Assembly (NCBI GenBank): GCA_017396845.1
Contig: JAFQKQ010000067.1
Span: 1-43,935, forward strand
Source: Clostridia bacterium
Lineage (GTDB): Bacteria > Bacillota > Clostridia > Christensenellales > Aristaeellaceae
Length of the DNA stretch: 43,935 bases
Reading direction: 5' to 3'
Shown here in pieces: positions 34,374 to 43,116 of this stretch (its first letter is position 1; every line of letters begins with the position of its first letter). The position numbers were made by a program, and so were the translations under genes. The notes beneath the pieces are model-generated. The model ran no database searches. It saw nothing but the letters and a program-made list of their open reading frames with translations, and was not told where the DNA came from.

Positions 34374-36023
34374 ATGGCCTTAAAGACAATAGACGGCGGT
34401 ATGCTGAAAGAGATGTATCTTTCAGGATGCGCGCTTTTGAATCAGAATCGCGAGGCGGTTGACGCGCTGAACGTGTTCCCGGTGCCTGACGGCGATACCG
34501 GAACGAACATGTCTCATACGATGAACGCTGCTGCCAAGGAGCTGAATGCACGCCCCTTCAGCAGCGTATCAGACGTAGCTTCGTCCGTCGCACGCGGCGC
34601 GCTGAAAGGCGCCAGAGGCAATTCCGGCGTAATTCTGAGCCAGATTTTCAGAGGAATTGCCAGTGGGCTGGAAGGCGCGGAGGAGATGGATGCGGAGTTA
34701 TTCGTAAGAGCCATCCGCTCCGGCGCTCAGACGGCGTATAAAGCCGTTATGAAGCCCAAGGAAGGCACGATTTTAACGGTTGCCCGCGTGATTGCCGAGG
34801 AGCTTGAAGCGTTTTACAGTCAGGGTCACGACGATCTGATTGAGCTTTTCCAGCATCTTGTAAAGAGCGGAGAAGCGATCCTGAAAAAGACGCCCGATAT
34901 GCTGCCTGTGCTTAAACAGGCAGGCGTTGTGGATTCCGGCGGAAAAGGGCTGATGGTAATATACGCAGGCTTTTATTCTGCGCTGACCGGTACGCCCGTG
35001 GAAACGACGGGTGAAGCGGCTCCGGTAATGCTTCCGGGCGATTATGTAGACGACCATGAAGCGCTTGAGGATATTACCTTCGGCTATTGCACGGAGTTTA
35101 TCGTATCGCATCCCAGACCCGATCTCAAGAATGCGGACGTAACCCGTCTTCGCAAGCGGCTGGAAAGAATCGGCGATTGCGTGCTGGTCATTTCCGATAT
35201 GTCGGTGGTAAAGGTTCACGTTCATACAAACGATCCCGGAAAGGCGCTGCAGATGGCGCTGGAGCTGGGTGAACTGGACGCGATCAAGATCGACAATATG
35301 ATGGAAGAGCACAGGGAGCGCGTGAAGCTGAAGGAGGAAAAGCTCGCCGCCGAAAAGGCGAAGATGAAGGAATACGGCATCGTCGCAGTGGCGCTTGGAG
35401 ACGGCTTCTCCGAGATATTCAATTCCCTGAATGTGGATAAGATCGTAGACGGCGGTCAGACGATGAACCCCAGCATTGAAGAGATGCAGAAGGCGATTGA
35501 TTCCACGAACGCGAAAAATGTATTTGTGCTTCCGAACAATACCAATATCATTCTCGCCGCGCAGCAGGCGTCGGCGCTTACCGATAAAAACGTTCTGGTG
35601 CTTCCCACGAAATCCGTTCCGATGGGCATCGCCGCCGCGATTGCGTTTAACGAGGACGCGAGCGTAGAGGAAAATCTGGAAGAGATGAATCAGGCGGCGG
35701 AGCGCGTGCATACGGCCTCCATCACTTACGCCGTGCGCGACACCATATTCGACGGACGGGAGATTCACGAAAACGACATCATGGGTATGGTGGACAACCG
35801 CATTCAGGTGCTCGGCGACGATGTACACGAAGTGGCGCGTCAGGTGGTCGGCGGTATGGTGGACGACGAGAGCGGATTGATCACCGTTTACTACGGAAGC
35901 GATGTTTCCGAGGAACAGGCGCAGGCGCTTACGGCGGAATTTGAGGAAGCATATCCGGACTGCGATGTAGAAATGCAGCGCGGAGGACAGCCGCTGTATT
36001 ATTACCTGATTTCAGTTGAATAA
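34374..36023 (+). CDS. fakA: FakA-like fatty acid kinase subunit (DhaL/DAK phosphatase family)
   Basis: A 549-residue protein with an N-terminal DhaL-type ATP-binding domain (residues 1 to about 200) whose Mg-nucleotide motif DGDTGTN is at 39-45 (after ALNVFPVP), followed by the middle FakA domain and a DegV-like C-terminal domain. In Staphylococcus aureus FakA phosphorylates fatty acids bound to FakB (DegV family); no fakB is in this window. It follows asp23 by 75 bases. The AGGTTGGAGGAAG site precedes the ATG. Confidence 0.92.
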   Translation: MALKTIDGGMLKEMYLSGCALLNQNREAVDALNVFPVPDGDTGTNMSHTMNAAAKELNARPFSSVSDVASSVARGALKGARGNSGVILSQIFRGIASGLEGAEEMDAELFVRAIRSGAQTAYKAVMKPKEGTILTVARVIAEELEAFYSQGHDDLIELFQHLVKSGEAILKKTPDMLPVLKQAGVVDSGGKGLMVIYAGFYSALTGTPVETTGEAAPVMLPGDYVDDHEALEDITFGYCTEFIVSHPRPDLKNADVTRLRKRLERIGDCVLVISDMSVVKVHVHTNDPGKALQMALELGELDAIKIDNMMEEHRERVKLKEEKLAAEKAKMKEYGIVAVALGDGFSEIFNSLNVDKIVDGGQTMNPSIEEMQKAIDSTNAKNVFVLPNNTNIILAAQQASALTDKNVLVLPTKSVPMGIAAAIAFNEDASVEENLEEMNQAAERVHTASITYAVRDTIFDGREIHENDIMGMVDNRIQVLGDDVHEVARQVVGGMVDDESGLITVYYGSDVSEEQAQALTAEFEEAYPDCDVEMQRGGQPLYYYLISVE

Positions 36024-36025
36024 GC

Positions 36026-36088
36026 CTTCGGTCTGTACCGAAGAATATGCACGGGGCTGCGCGGGAATTTTCACCGTATGCAGCCCCG
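36026..36088 (+). other. Two hairpins between fakA and recG
   Basis: The first stem is CTTCGGT (36026-36032) with ACCGAAG (36037-36043), loop CTGT. The second is CGGGGCTGC (36052-36060) with GCAGCCCCG (36080-36088), loop of 19. Neither is followed by a T run. They resemble processing or partial-termination elements; the recG coding region begins 39 bases further on. Confidence 0.5.
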
Positions 36089-36127
36089 CATGCATTGTAA
36101 GCCAAATGGCGGGACGGGGGATGAACG

Positions 36128-38128
36128 ATGGCGCGGTCGCATAGCGAAATAAAGGGCGCGGGAGAAAAACGGATCAAAGAGCTTCGCGAGAACGGAATAC
36201 GAACGGCGCTTGATCTTGTTCTGACAGCGCCGTCCAAATACAGAGATCTTACAAACATAAAGAATATCTGCGATGCGGCGGCGGGCGAGGAATGCGCGGT
36301 GTGCGTGCGCGTGGTTTCGCCGGCGACGCAGGCATATGCCAAGCGCCTCATGATTACCAAAACGGTTGTGTCCGACGGAACGGGCGAAATGAATGTTGTA
36401 TGGTATAATCAGCCGTGGATGAAGGGGAATCTTTTTGTCGGGCGCGAGCTTTTGCTGATGGGAAGATGCGAACAAAAGGGATCGCGCCTTCAGATGTCAT
36501 GCCCGTCCATTGAAACGGAAAGAGGGATTATTCCCGTTTACCGCGCGATCGGCTCCATTGCGCCAAAGACGGTCAGACAGCTGATTTTATCGGCGCTGGA
36601 TTTGTTTTCGGAGGATGAAATCGATCCGCTTCCCGAAAGCATCCGAAGAGAATATGGTCTTATGGGGCTTTATGAAGCTGTGCGCGCCATTCATTTGCCG
36701 AAAAGCCATGAAGCGCTTGACAAGGCGATGTACAGATTTGCGTTTGAAAACCTGCTTTTGTTCCAGATTGCGGTCGGGCTTATGAGAAACGCTTCGGCAT
36801 TGGGCGTACAGATTGACTGCGGGAACATGGATTCGTATTGCAGGGCGCTTGCTTTTCCTTTGACGGGCGCGCAGAAACGCGTGCTTGCGGAGATCAGGGA
36901 GGATATGGCGTCTTCTGCGCCGATGGCGAGGCTTGTGCAGGGCGACGTAGGCTCCGGAAAGACGGCGGTAGCCTTCGGCGCGATTTACCTTGCGGCGAAG
37001 GCCGGATGGCAGAGCGCGATGATGGCGCCTACGGAAATTCTTGCCGTTCAGCATTACGAGAGCGCGAAGAAGATCCTCGCGCCGCTGGGCATCGAAATCG
37101 GGCTTTTAACCGGCAGCAGCACGCAGAAACAGCATGCGGCGGCCCGTGAAAACCTTGCAAGCGGAAAATGGCAGGCCGTGTTCGGTACGCACGCGCTGAT
37201 TACGGAAAATGTGGCGTATCAAAAGCTTGGGCTCGTGATTACGGACGAACAGCATAGATTCGGCGTTCGCCAGCGTACACTGCTCGGCGAAAAGGGCGAT
37301 CATCCGAATGTGCTGGTTATGTCCGCAACGCCCATTCCCCGAACGCTCTCCCTGATACTCTTCGGCGACCTCGATATATCCGTTATCGATGAACTGCCGC
37401 CCGGGCGAAAGAGCGTGAAGACGAGAATCGTACCGGAAAATAAACGGCAGGATATGTATGGATTTATCAGGCGCGAGGTGAAGGCGGGGAGACAGGTATA
37501 TTTTGTCTGTCCGCTGGTGGAGGATTCCGAGGCCATCGAAGCGCAGAGCGCCGAAATCCTGTACGATACGCTGAAAAACGACGTATTTGCCGATTTGAGC
37601 GTATGTTTGGTGCACGGCAAGCAAAAGCCTAAGGAAAAAGAAGAGGCGATAGAGGCGTTCAGAACGGGTCAAACGGACGTCATGGTTTCGACGACCGTAA
37701 TCGAAGTCGGCGTAAATGTTCCAAACGCTTCTGTTATGGTAATAGAAAATGCGGAGAGGTTTGGACTTGCGCAGCTGCATCAGCTGAGGGGACGCGTGGG
37801 GCGCGGGATGGATGAAGCGTGGTGCTTTTTGATGGCGAAGAGCAATCAAAGGCTTAAAACGCTTACGGAAACGAACGACGGCTTTATTATCGCCAAAAAG
37901 GATATGGAAATCCGCGGCCCCGGCGAAATCTTTGGAACCCGCCAGTCGGGCGCGGTTATGGAGGGCGCGTTCGGCGCGCATGCAGACGGAAGGCTTCTTG
38001 GCATAACGCATGAGCTCGCGCGCGAAATCATTAAAAACTCGGGAACCGATGAGGATGCAAAAAGGACGGTTGCGCTTGCGAAGGAGTGGCTTTCAAAGCG
38101 CGAAAGTGTGATTACGGCGGCAAACTGA
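36128..38128 (+). CDS. recG: ATP-dependent DNA helicase RecG
   Basis: RecG regresses stalled forks and migrates branched DNA. The 666-residue product has the N-terminal wedge/OB domain (to about 230), Walker A GDVGSGKT at 272-279, motif II DEQH, motif III SATPIPRT, and the C-terminal QLRGRVGRG and TRQSG segments. The N-terminus begins directly with the helix-hairpin-like GAGEKRIKELRENGI. The ATG at 36128 has only a weak site (GGGGGATGAACG). Third gene of asp23-fakA-recG. Confidence 0.96.
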   Translation: MARSHSEIKGAGEKRIKELRENGIRTALDLVLTAPSKYRDLTNIKNICDAAAGEECAVCVRVVSPATQAYAKRLMITKTVVSDGTGEMNVVWYNQPWMKGNLFVGRELLLMGRCEQKGSRLQMSCPSIETERGIIPVYRAIGSIAPKTVRQLILSALDLFSEDEIDPLPESIRREYGLMGLYEAVRAIHLPKSHEALDKAMYRFAFENLLLFQIAVGLMRNASALGVQIDCGNMDSYCRALAFPLTGAQKRVLAEIREDMASSAPMARLVQGDVGSGKTAVAFGAIYLAAKAGWQSAMMAPTEILAVQHYESAKKILAPLGIEIGLLTGSSTQKQHAAARENLASGKWQAVFGTHALITENVAYQKLGLVITDEQHRFGVRQRTLLGEKGDHPNVLVMSATPIPRTLSLILFGDLDISVIDELPPGRKSVKTRIVPENKRQDMYGFIRREVKAGRQVYFVCPLVEDSEAIEAQSAEILYDTLKNDVFADLSVCLVHGKQKPKEKEEAIEAFRTGQTDVMVSTTVIEVGVNVPNASVMVIENAERFGLAQLHQLRGRVGRGMDEAWCFLMAKSNQRLKTLTETNDGFIIAKKDMEIRGPGEIFGTRQSGAVMEGAFGAHADGRLLGITHELAREIIKNSGTDEDAKRTVALAKEWLSKRESVITAAN

Positions 38129-38203
38129 AAATATCGGATTTTTCCAGCGTAAAATCGGATGAACGAGAGACAATAGCCTCAGACCGAATCGGGAGGTGAA
38201 AAA

Positions 38204-38398
38204 ATGTGCTCGGACGACCGGAAGGATAAGCGCATAAAAAGCGAAATGCTTGAAAGGCTTAAACTGGAAACGGCAAAAGAACTGAATGTAAATTTGGACA
38301 AGAGCCGGGGCGAACGGATTAACGCCCGCGACGCCGGCAGAGTGGGCGGTAATATGGTTCGCAAAATGATCCGGGATTATGAGCGCATGCATGAATAG
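38204..38398 (+). CDS. Alpha/beta-type small acid-soluble spore protein
   Basis: A 64-residue SASP. It has the family core: KLETAKELNVNL followed by INARDAGRVGGNMVRKMIRDYE, including the germination-protease region near the first helix and the GGNMV DNA-binding motif. SASPs coat and protect spore DNA. GGGAGGTG precedes the ATG. The N-terminus is more charged than in its neighbour. No clear sigma-G promoter could be recognised upstream. Confidence 0.92.
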   Translation: MCSDDRKDKRIKSEMLERLKLETAKELNVNLDKSRGERINARDAGRVGGNMVRKMIRDYERMHE

Positions 38399-38440
38399 CG
38401 CCCGATATCGGTCAAATGATCGTAAGGAGTGAGCTTAATC

Positions 38441-38647
38441 ATGTCCAGCCGTAATTCTAATCGAATCAATGTCCCCGAAGCCCGTAAGGCAATGGCAAAC
38501 ATGAAGCAGGAAGTCGCCAATGAACTCGGCATTACCCTCGCCGAGGGCTACAACGGCAATATTTCCGCCAAGGACGCTGGCTATATTGGCGGCAACATGG
38601 TGAAAAAGATGATCGAAGCGCAGGAGCGCTCGATGAGCGGCAAGTAA
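38441..38647 (+). CDS. Second alpha/beta-type small acid-soluble spore protein
   Basis: A 68-residue SASP with MKQEVANELGITL, GYNGNISAKDAGYIGGNMVKKMIEAQE, closer to the standard family pattern than the first copy. The ATG at 38441 is used, since the GTG at 38429 lies within the AAGGAGTGAG ribosome site. It starts 42 bases after the first SASP gene, so a tandem duplication and a shared transcript are likely. A terminator follows. Confidence 0.94.
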   Translation: MSSRNSNRINVPEARKAMANMKQEVANELGITLAEGYNGNISAKDAGYIGGNMVKKMIEAQERSMSGK

Positions 38648-38660
38648 GAAAAGCCCAAAA

Positions 38661-38693
38661 CGGCTGCGGAAGGATGATTCCGCAGCTGTTTTT
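38661..38693 (+). terminator. Terminator after the SASP pair
   Basis: CGGCTGCGGAA (38661-38671) pairs with TTCCGCAGCTG (38678-38688), 11 pairs with one G-U, loop of six, followed by TTTTT. Confidence 0.92.
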
Positions 38694-38908
38694 AAATGCA
38701 GGACTGAAACTTCGGGAGGCTTATGAATTTGCAGATTTTTCTTTGCAGCTATTGATATTCCGACGCTTCTCAAAAGGCTTGTATGCTTGCTGATTTTTCT
38801 CTTATATGCATCTTGCTACCGCAATAGATCGAATTGGCTTTCATAATGGCGCGTTTCCCCGTTATTGCCGCTCCTCGCTCTTTGTGCATATTATTTTTTG
38901 AAAATGTC
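38694..38908 (+). other. Intergenic stretch with no supported gene
   Basis: Between the SASP terminator and the tdh promoter. A GGGAGG followed by ATG at about 38730 opens a frame of only ten codons (MNLQIFLCSY). On the minus strand a frame of about 40 codons (38890-38770) lacks a ribosome site. The base composition is more A/T-rich than the flanking genes. I see no clear function here. Confidence 0.5.
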
Positions 38909-38937
38909 TTGAAACTGAGGACAGAATATGCGATAAT
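38909..38937 (+). promoter_or_regulatory. Promoter of tdh-kbl
   Basis: TTGAAA at 38909-38914 and GATAAT at 38932-38937 with a 17-base spacer and TGC extended -10. It starts a leader of about 65 bases, in which TGTCCG (38957-38962) and CGGACA (38970-38975) can form a six-pair hairpin. Confidence 0.78.
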
Positions 38938-39009
38938 AAATTGAGAAGTGAAGAAATGTCCGCAAGACACGGACAATATATATACAAATGCGAACAGGGG
39001 GCGGAGTCC

Positions 39010-40050
39010 ATGAATGGCGTTATGAAGGCGATCATGAAGACCGAAAAGGGGAAGGGGCTTGAAATCCGCGAGGTGCCGATTCCCGTACCGGGCGTTGGCG
39101 AAGTTCTGATCAAGATCAGAAAGACCGCGATCTGCGGAACGGATCTGCACATCTACAACTGGGATCCGTGGAGCGAAAAGAACATTCAGCCGCCGCTGAT
39201 CATCGGCCATGAATACGTGGGCGAGATTGCCGAAATCGGTCCCGGCGTGACGGGACTTGAAATCGGCGAACGCGTAAGCGGCGAAGGCCACATCGTTTGC
39301 CACCAGTGCCGCAACTGCCGGGGCGGAAATAGCCAGTGGTGCAAGCACACCAAGGGCGTAGGCGTAAACCGCGACGGCGCGTTTGCCGAATACATCTGCA
39401 TTCCTGCAAGCAACGTAATTCCGATCAATCCCGAAATCGACGAAGACGTAGTGGCGTTTTTTGACGCATACGGAAATGCGACCCATACGGCGCTGATGTT
39501 TGACGTAGTGGGCGAGGACGTTCTGATTACGGGCGCAGGCGCGATTGGCGTTATGGCGGCTGCAATCTGCAAAAGAAACGGCGCGCGCAGCGTAGTTGTC
39601 ACCGATATGAACGATTACCGTTTGTCCCTTGCCAAGCGCATGGGCGCTACGGAGGTTATCAACGTAGGGCGCGAGCGCATCGAGGACAAGTTTGTGGCGC
39701 ACAGAATCGTAGAGGGCTTCGACGTAGGCCTTGAAATGAGCGGAAGCCCCCAGGCGCTTTCCAGCATGATCAAGCTCATGCGAAACGGCGGAAAAATTGC
39801 GATGCTCGGCATTCTCTCTTCCGGCGCAAACGTGGACTTCAACGATGTAATCTTTAAGGGTCTTACCCTTCAGGGTATTTACGGTCGCAGAATGTATGAA
39901 ACCTGGTACAAGATGATGGCGATGGTAGAGGGCGGATTGGATCTTTCGCCCATCATCACGCACAGATTCCACTATACCGATTTTGACAAGGGCTTTGAGG
40001 CGATGAACACCGGAAGAAGCGGCAAGGTCATACTGGACTGGACGTACTGA
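39010..40050 (+). CDS. tdh: L-threonine 3-dehydrogenase
   Basis: Zinc-dependent NAD enzyme oxidising threonine to 2-amino-3-ketobutyrate. From the ATG at 39010 the protein is 346 residues. Catalytic zinc ligands are Cys42 (ICGTD) and His67-Glu68 (GHEYVGE); structural cysteines are 97, 100, 103 and 111 (CHQCRNC and WC). The Rossmann motif is GAGAIGVMAA. An alternative ATG at 39022 matches the E. coli start (MKAxxK), so a start four codons later is possible. Frames reaching further upstream (38941) run past the ribosome site. Confidence 0.95.
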   Translation: MNGVMKAIMKTEKGKGLEIREVPIPVPGVGEVLIKIRKTAICGTDLHIYNWDPWSEKNIQPPLIIGHEYVGEIAEIGPGVTGLEIGERVSGEGHIVCHQCRNCRGGNSQWCKHTKGVGVNRDGAFAEYICIPASNVIPINPEIDEDVVAFFDAYGNATHTALMFDVVGEDVLITGAGAIGVMAAAICKRNGARSVVVTDMNDYRLSLAKRMGATEVINVGRERIEDKFVAHRIVEGFDVGLEMSGSPQALSSMIKLMRNGGKIAMLGILSSGANVDFNDVIFKGLTLQGIYGRRMYETWYKMMAMVEGGLDLSPIITHRFHYTDFDKGFEAMNTGRSGKVILDWTY

Positions 40051-40063
40051 GGAGGAAATGTAA

Positions 40064-41251
40064 ATGAAGAGCGCATACAAGTTCTATTCCGAGCAGATTG
40101 AAGCCATTCGCGAAGCGGGTACGTTTAAGTCCGAGCGCGTGATTACAACGCCGCAGAAGGCCAGAATCGATACTACGAAGACAAACGGCGTTCTCAATAT
40201 GTGTGCCAACAACTATCTGGGTCTTTCCAACAACCCCGAAATTATCGAAGCCGCCAAGGTGAGCTATGACGAATGGGGATTTGGCCTTTCCTCCGTGCGC
40301 TTTATCTGCGGAACGCAGAAGCCGCATCTGACGCTGGAAAGAAAGATTGCGGATTTCGTACATATGGACGACGCGATTCTCTATTCCAGCTGCTTTGACG
40401 CAAACGGCGGCCTGTTTGAAACGCTGCTTTCCGCCGAGGACGCGGTGATTTCCGATGAACTGAATCACGCCTCCATCATCGACGGCGTGCGCCTTTGCAA
40501 GGCAAAGCGCTTCAGATATAAGAATAACGATATGGACGATCTGAGGAGATGTCTTGAAGAGGCGAAGGACGCAAGAATCAGACTGATCGCAACCGACGGC
40601 GTATTCTCCATGGACGGATATATCGCAAACCTCAAGGCGATATGCGACCTGGCCGACGAATACGACGCGCTGGTCATGGTGGACGACAGCCACGCAGTCG
40701 GCTTTATGGGCGATAAGGGTCGCGGAACGGTGGAATACGCGGGTGTAGAAGGCCGCGTAGACATCATTACCGGCACGCTCGGAAAGGCGCTTGGCGGCGC
40801 AAGCGGCGGATATACCGCAGCCCGTCAGGGAATCGTGGATCTGTTAAGACAGCGCTCCCGTCCGTATCTGTTCTCAAACACCGTCGCGCCCGCCATCTGC
40901 GCCGCGGCGATCAGAACGCTTGACATGCTGACCGAGTCCACTGCGCTCAGAGACCGCCTCTTTGAAAACACCCGCTATTTCCGCGCTCAGCTTGAAAAGG
41001 AAGGCTTCGACGTGCTTCCCGGAACGCATCCCATTGTTCCGGTAATGCTGTACGACGCAAAGGTTGCGGGAGAATTTGCCGCGAGAATGCTCGAAAAGGG
41101 CGTGTATGTGGTAGGATTCAGCTATCCTGTCGTTCCCATGGGACGCGCCAGAATCCGCACGCAGGTGAGCGCCGCGCATACCAGGGAAGACCTCGATTTC
41201 GCCGTACAATGCTTCAGGGAAGTCAGAAGCGAAATGGGTCTTGACAAGTAA
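40064..41251 (+). CDS. kbl: Glycine C-acetyltransferase (2-amino-3-ketobutyrate CoA ligase)
   Basis: Splits 2-amino-3-ketobutyrate with CoA into glycine and acetyl-CoA, taking the tdh product. The 395-residue PLP enzyme has [16 protein letters not shown] near the N-terminus, the DDSHAVG aspartate motif (about 207-213) and the PLP lysine Lys241 in [22 protein letters not shown] precedes the ATG. It follows tdh by 13 bases; the pair forms a complete threonine-to-glycine route. Confidence 0.96.
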   Translation: MKSAYKFYSEQIEAIREAGTFKSERVITTPQKARIDTTKTNGVLNMCANNYLGLSNNPEIIEAAKVSYDEWGFGLSSVRFICGTQKPHLTLERKIADFVHMDDAILYSSCFDANGGLFETLLSAEDAVISDELNHASIIDGVRLCKAKRFRYKNNDMDDLRRCLEEAKDARIRLIATDGVFSMDGYIANLKAICDLADEYDALVMVDDSHAVGFMGDKGRGTVEYAGVEGRVDIITGTLGKALGGASGGYTAARQGIVDLLRQRSRPYLFSNTVAPAICAAAIRTLDMLTESTALRDRLFENTRYFRAQLEKEGFDVLPGTHPIVPVMLYDAKVAGEFAARMLEKGVYVVGFSYPVVPMGRARIRTQVSAAHTREDLDFAVQCFREVRSEMGLDK

Positions 41252-41265
41252 AACTTCATGCGATG

Positions 41266-41296
41266 AAGCTCCGGTCGATAAATGACCGGAGCTTTT
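41266..41296 (+). terminator. Terminator of tdh-kbl
   Basis: AAGCTCCGGTC (41266-41276) pairs with GACCGGAGCTT (41284-41294) across a seven-base loop, followed by TTTT overlapping the stem end. Confidence 0.92.
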
Positions 41297-41344
41297 CTGC
41301 GCGTCTGTTTTGAATACCGTTCGCTTCTTCCGAATGGTCCGTAA

Positions 41345-41373
41345 TTGTAAAATGAAAGAGTGCATGATATAAT
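41345..41373 (+). promoter_or_regulatory. Intact promoter before the broken methyltransferase gene
   Basis: TTGTAA at 41345-41350 and TATAAT at 41368-41373, spacer 17, with TGA extended -10. Despite decay of the gene it once served, the promoter still fits consensus well and could now drive the aldo/keto reductase. Confidence 0.75.
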
Positions 41374-41419
41374 GATTGCATGATCGCAGAATCGTTTCTT
41401 AAAGAAGACGGAAGCGCAG

Positions 41420-41797
41420 ATGAAGGTATACAGATGTCAAAACAATAAAGCCCGGGAATATGACGCAGATCCATTTTGGGTTCGGAAAGAGGGGAGATCG
41501 CATGATCAGGCGAAAAGATACGGGAGCCCCCCAAAAAAGGATGCTTGGGAAATAAGCGGATTATTTTGACGGCTTTGAGGGCGCAAAAATTGCGGAATCT
41601 GTGGCTCCTGCGGAAAGAAAGCCGTTCCTCCGGCGCTGCTCGGCGCGGATGTGACGGTGTTTGATATATCGGAGGATAACAGGCGGTATGCGCTTGAAAC
41701 GGCGCAGGCGGCGTACTGCAGTACGCTGTCGGCGGAGTTTTCTTATTTTGCGGAACGGATCATGATATGGGTTGTATTCCGGCCTGATTTATATTAG
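41420..41797 (+). pseudogene. Remnant of a class I SAM-dependent methyltransferase gene
   Basis: From the ATG at 41420 a frame reads ...KAREYDADPFWVRKEG... and stops near 41567. A middle piece in another frame reads YFDGFEGAK (about 41559-41585). From 41591 the first frame resumes with CGICGSCGKKAVPPALLGADV, the SAM-binding glycine-rich loop with VFDISEDN, and soon after ALETAQAA it runs into unrelated sequence and a stop at 41795-41797. The remainder of the methyltransferase fold (about 100-150 residues) is missing. Two nearby frame changes and a truncated C-terminus mark a decayed gene. I did not identify the subfamily. Confidence 0.75.
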
Positions 41798-41800
41798 AAT
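41772..41800 (+). promoter_or_regulatory. Promoter of the aldo/keto reductase gene
   Basis: TTGTAT at 41772-41777 and TAGAAT at 41795-41800, spacer 17, 42 bases before the start codon. The -10 box overlaps the stop codon of the methyltransferase remnant. Confidence 0.75.
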
Positions 41801-41842
41801 ATAAATATATGTGCAAAGTTTTATGTGCGTAAGAGGGATACT

Positions 41843-43021
41843 ATGAATTACAGACCTGACAAATACGGAAACATGATATCGGTATTGGGGTTCGGCTGCA
41901 TGCGCTTTCCCCGCAAGATGGGCAAAATCAGAATGAAGGAAACCGAGCGCGAGGTGCTGGAAGCGATCAAAGGCGGGATCAACTATTTTGATACCGCCTA
42001 CATCTATCCGGGCAGCGAAAGCGCACTGGGCGAGATTCTTCATAAAAACGGCGTTCGCGAAAAGGTACATATTGCCACAAAGCTTCCGCACTACCTTGTA
42101 AAGAGCATAGACGGGCTTGAGAAAATGTTCTCAGAGGAGCTTAAGCGGCTGAAAACCGATTATGTGGACTATTATTTGATGCACATGCTCACTGATACCG
42201 ATACATGGGAGAGGCTCAAGGGGCTTGGTATCGAAAAATGGCTTTCCGATAAGAAAGCAGCCGGCAAGATTCGCCAGATCGGCTTTTCCTATCACGGAAA
42301 TTCGGATATGTTTATAAAGCTTCTGGGCGCATATGATTGGGATATGTGTCTGATTCAGTATAACTATCTGGATGAGCATTCGCAGGCCGGAAGGCGCGGG
42401 CTTCACTTTGCGCACGATAAAGGAATCGCAGTCATGATCATGGAGCCGCTGAGAGGCGGAAAGCTCGTAAAGAGGCTTCCTGAAAATGCGAAAAAGGCGT
42501 TTTCTGCCCATAGCATACACAGAACGCCAGCCGAGTGGGCGTTTAAATGGCTGTTTAATCAGGAGGAGATTACGTGCGTGCTCTCCGGTATGAATTCAAT
42601 GGAGATGCTGAAAGAAAACATGAAAACGGCGGCTGAAACAGTACCGGGCGAACTTACACACGATGATTTTCAGATGATCGAAAGGGTAAAAAGCGCCATC
42701 AACGAGAATATGAAGGTTGGCTGTACGGGCTGCGGCTACTGCATGCCCTGCCCGAAGAGAGTGGATATTCCGGGAACGTTTGCGGCCTATAACCGGCGGT
42801 ATTCCGATGGAAAATTCTGGTCGTTTATCGATTACGTCATCTGCACGGCGCTCAGAAGAAATTCCACCGCCGCTTCCAACTGCATAGAATGCGGAAAATG
42901 CGAAAAGCACTGCCCGCAGGGAATCAAAATCAGACAGGAACTGAAAAACGCCTCGTTGGAATTCGAAGGGCCGTTGTATAGGTTTGTGCGATTCATCGCG
43001 AAAAAGCTTGTAAGGTTTTAA
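41843..43021 (+). CDS. Aldo/keto reductase with C-terminal 4Fe-4S domain
   Basis: A 392-residue protein with an N-terminal aldo/keto reductase barrel (residues 1 to about 285; LGFGCMRFPR, INYFDTAYIYPGSESALG with the catalytic Asp and Tyr, IGFSYHG and a late AEWAFKWLFNQEEI), then a ferredoxin-like tail with cysteine clusters CTGCGYCMPCP and CIECGKCEKHCP, enough for two iron-sulphur clusters. The combination is common in anaerobic Clostridia and its substrates are mostly unknown. The ATG at 41843 follows AAGAGGGA; a GTG six codons earlier lies before that site. Confidence 0.92.
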   Translation: MNYRPDKYGNMISVLGFGCMRFPRKMGKIRMKETEREVLEAIKGGINYFDTAYIYPGSESALGEILHKNGVREKVHIATKLPHYLVKSIDGLEKMFSEELKRLKTDYVDYYLMHMLTDTDTWERLKGLGIEKWLSDKKAAGKIRQIGFSYHGNSDMFIKLLGAYDWDMCLIQYNYLDEHSQAGRRGLHFAHDKGIAVMIMEPLRGGKLVKRLPENAKKAFSAHSIHRTPAEWAFKWLFNQEEITCVLSGMNSMEMLKENMKTAAETVPGELTHDDFQMIERVKSAINENMKVGCTGCGYCMPCPKRVDIPGTFAAYNRRYSDGKFWSFIDYVICTALRRNSTAASNCIECGKCEKHCPQGIKIRQELKNASLEFEGPLYRFVRFIAKKLVRF

Positions 43022-43063
43022 GGGGTGCGGCGCTTGCGGGCAAAGCGCTTAAGGGAATCGGAT

Positions 43064-43106
43064 AAAAAACACTGCCGCAGATTGCGCGTCTGCGGCAGTG
43101 CTTTTA
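43064..43106. terminator. Two-way terminator between the aldo/keto reductase and groL
   Basis: CACTGCCGCAGA (43070-43081) pairs with TCTGCGGCAGTG (43089-43100), 12 perfect pairs, loop of seven. On the plus strand CTTTTATA follows; on the minus strand TTTTTT follows. It can end both convergent transcripts. Confidence 0.92.
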
Positions 43107-43116
43107 TATACCGGAA

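Noticed and set aside
38725-38765. Ten-codon frame MNLQIFLCSY behind a GGGAGG site
   Set aside because: Too short to support as a gene, no terminator or regulated gene follows closely, and it does not repeat codons as a leader peptide would.
38770-40080. Long minus-strand frame opposite tdh
   Set aside because: It is the antisense shadow of tdh; it lacks a ribosome site and its protein has no recognisable domain.
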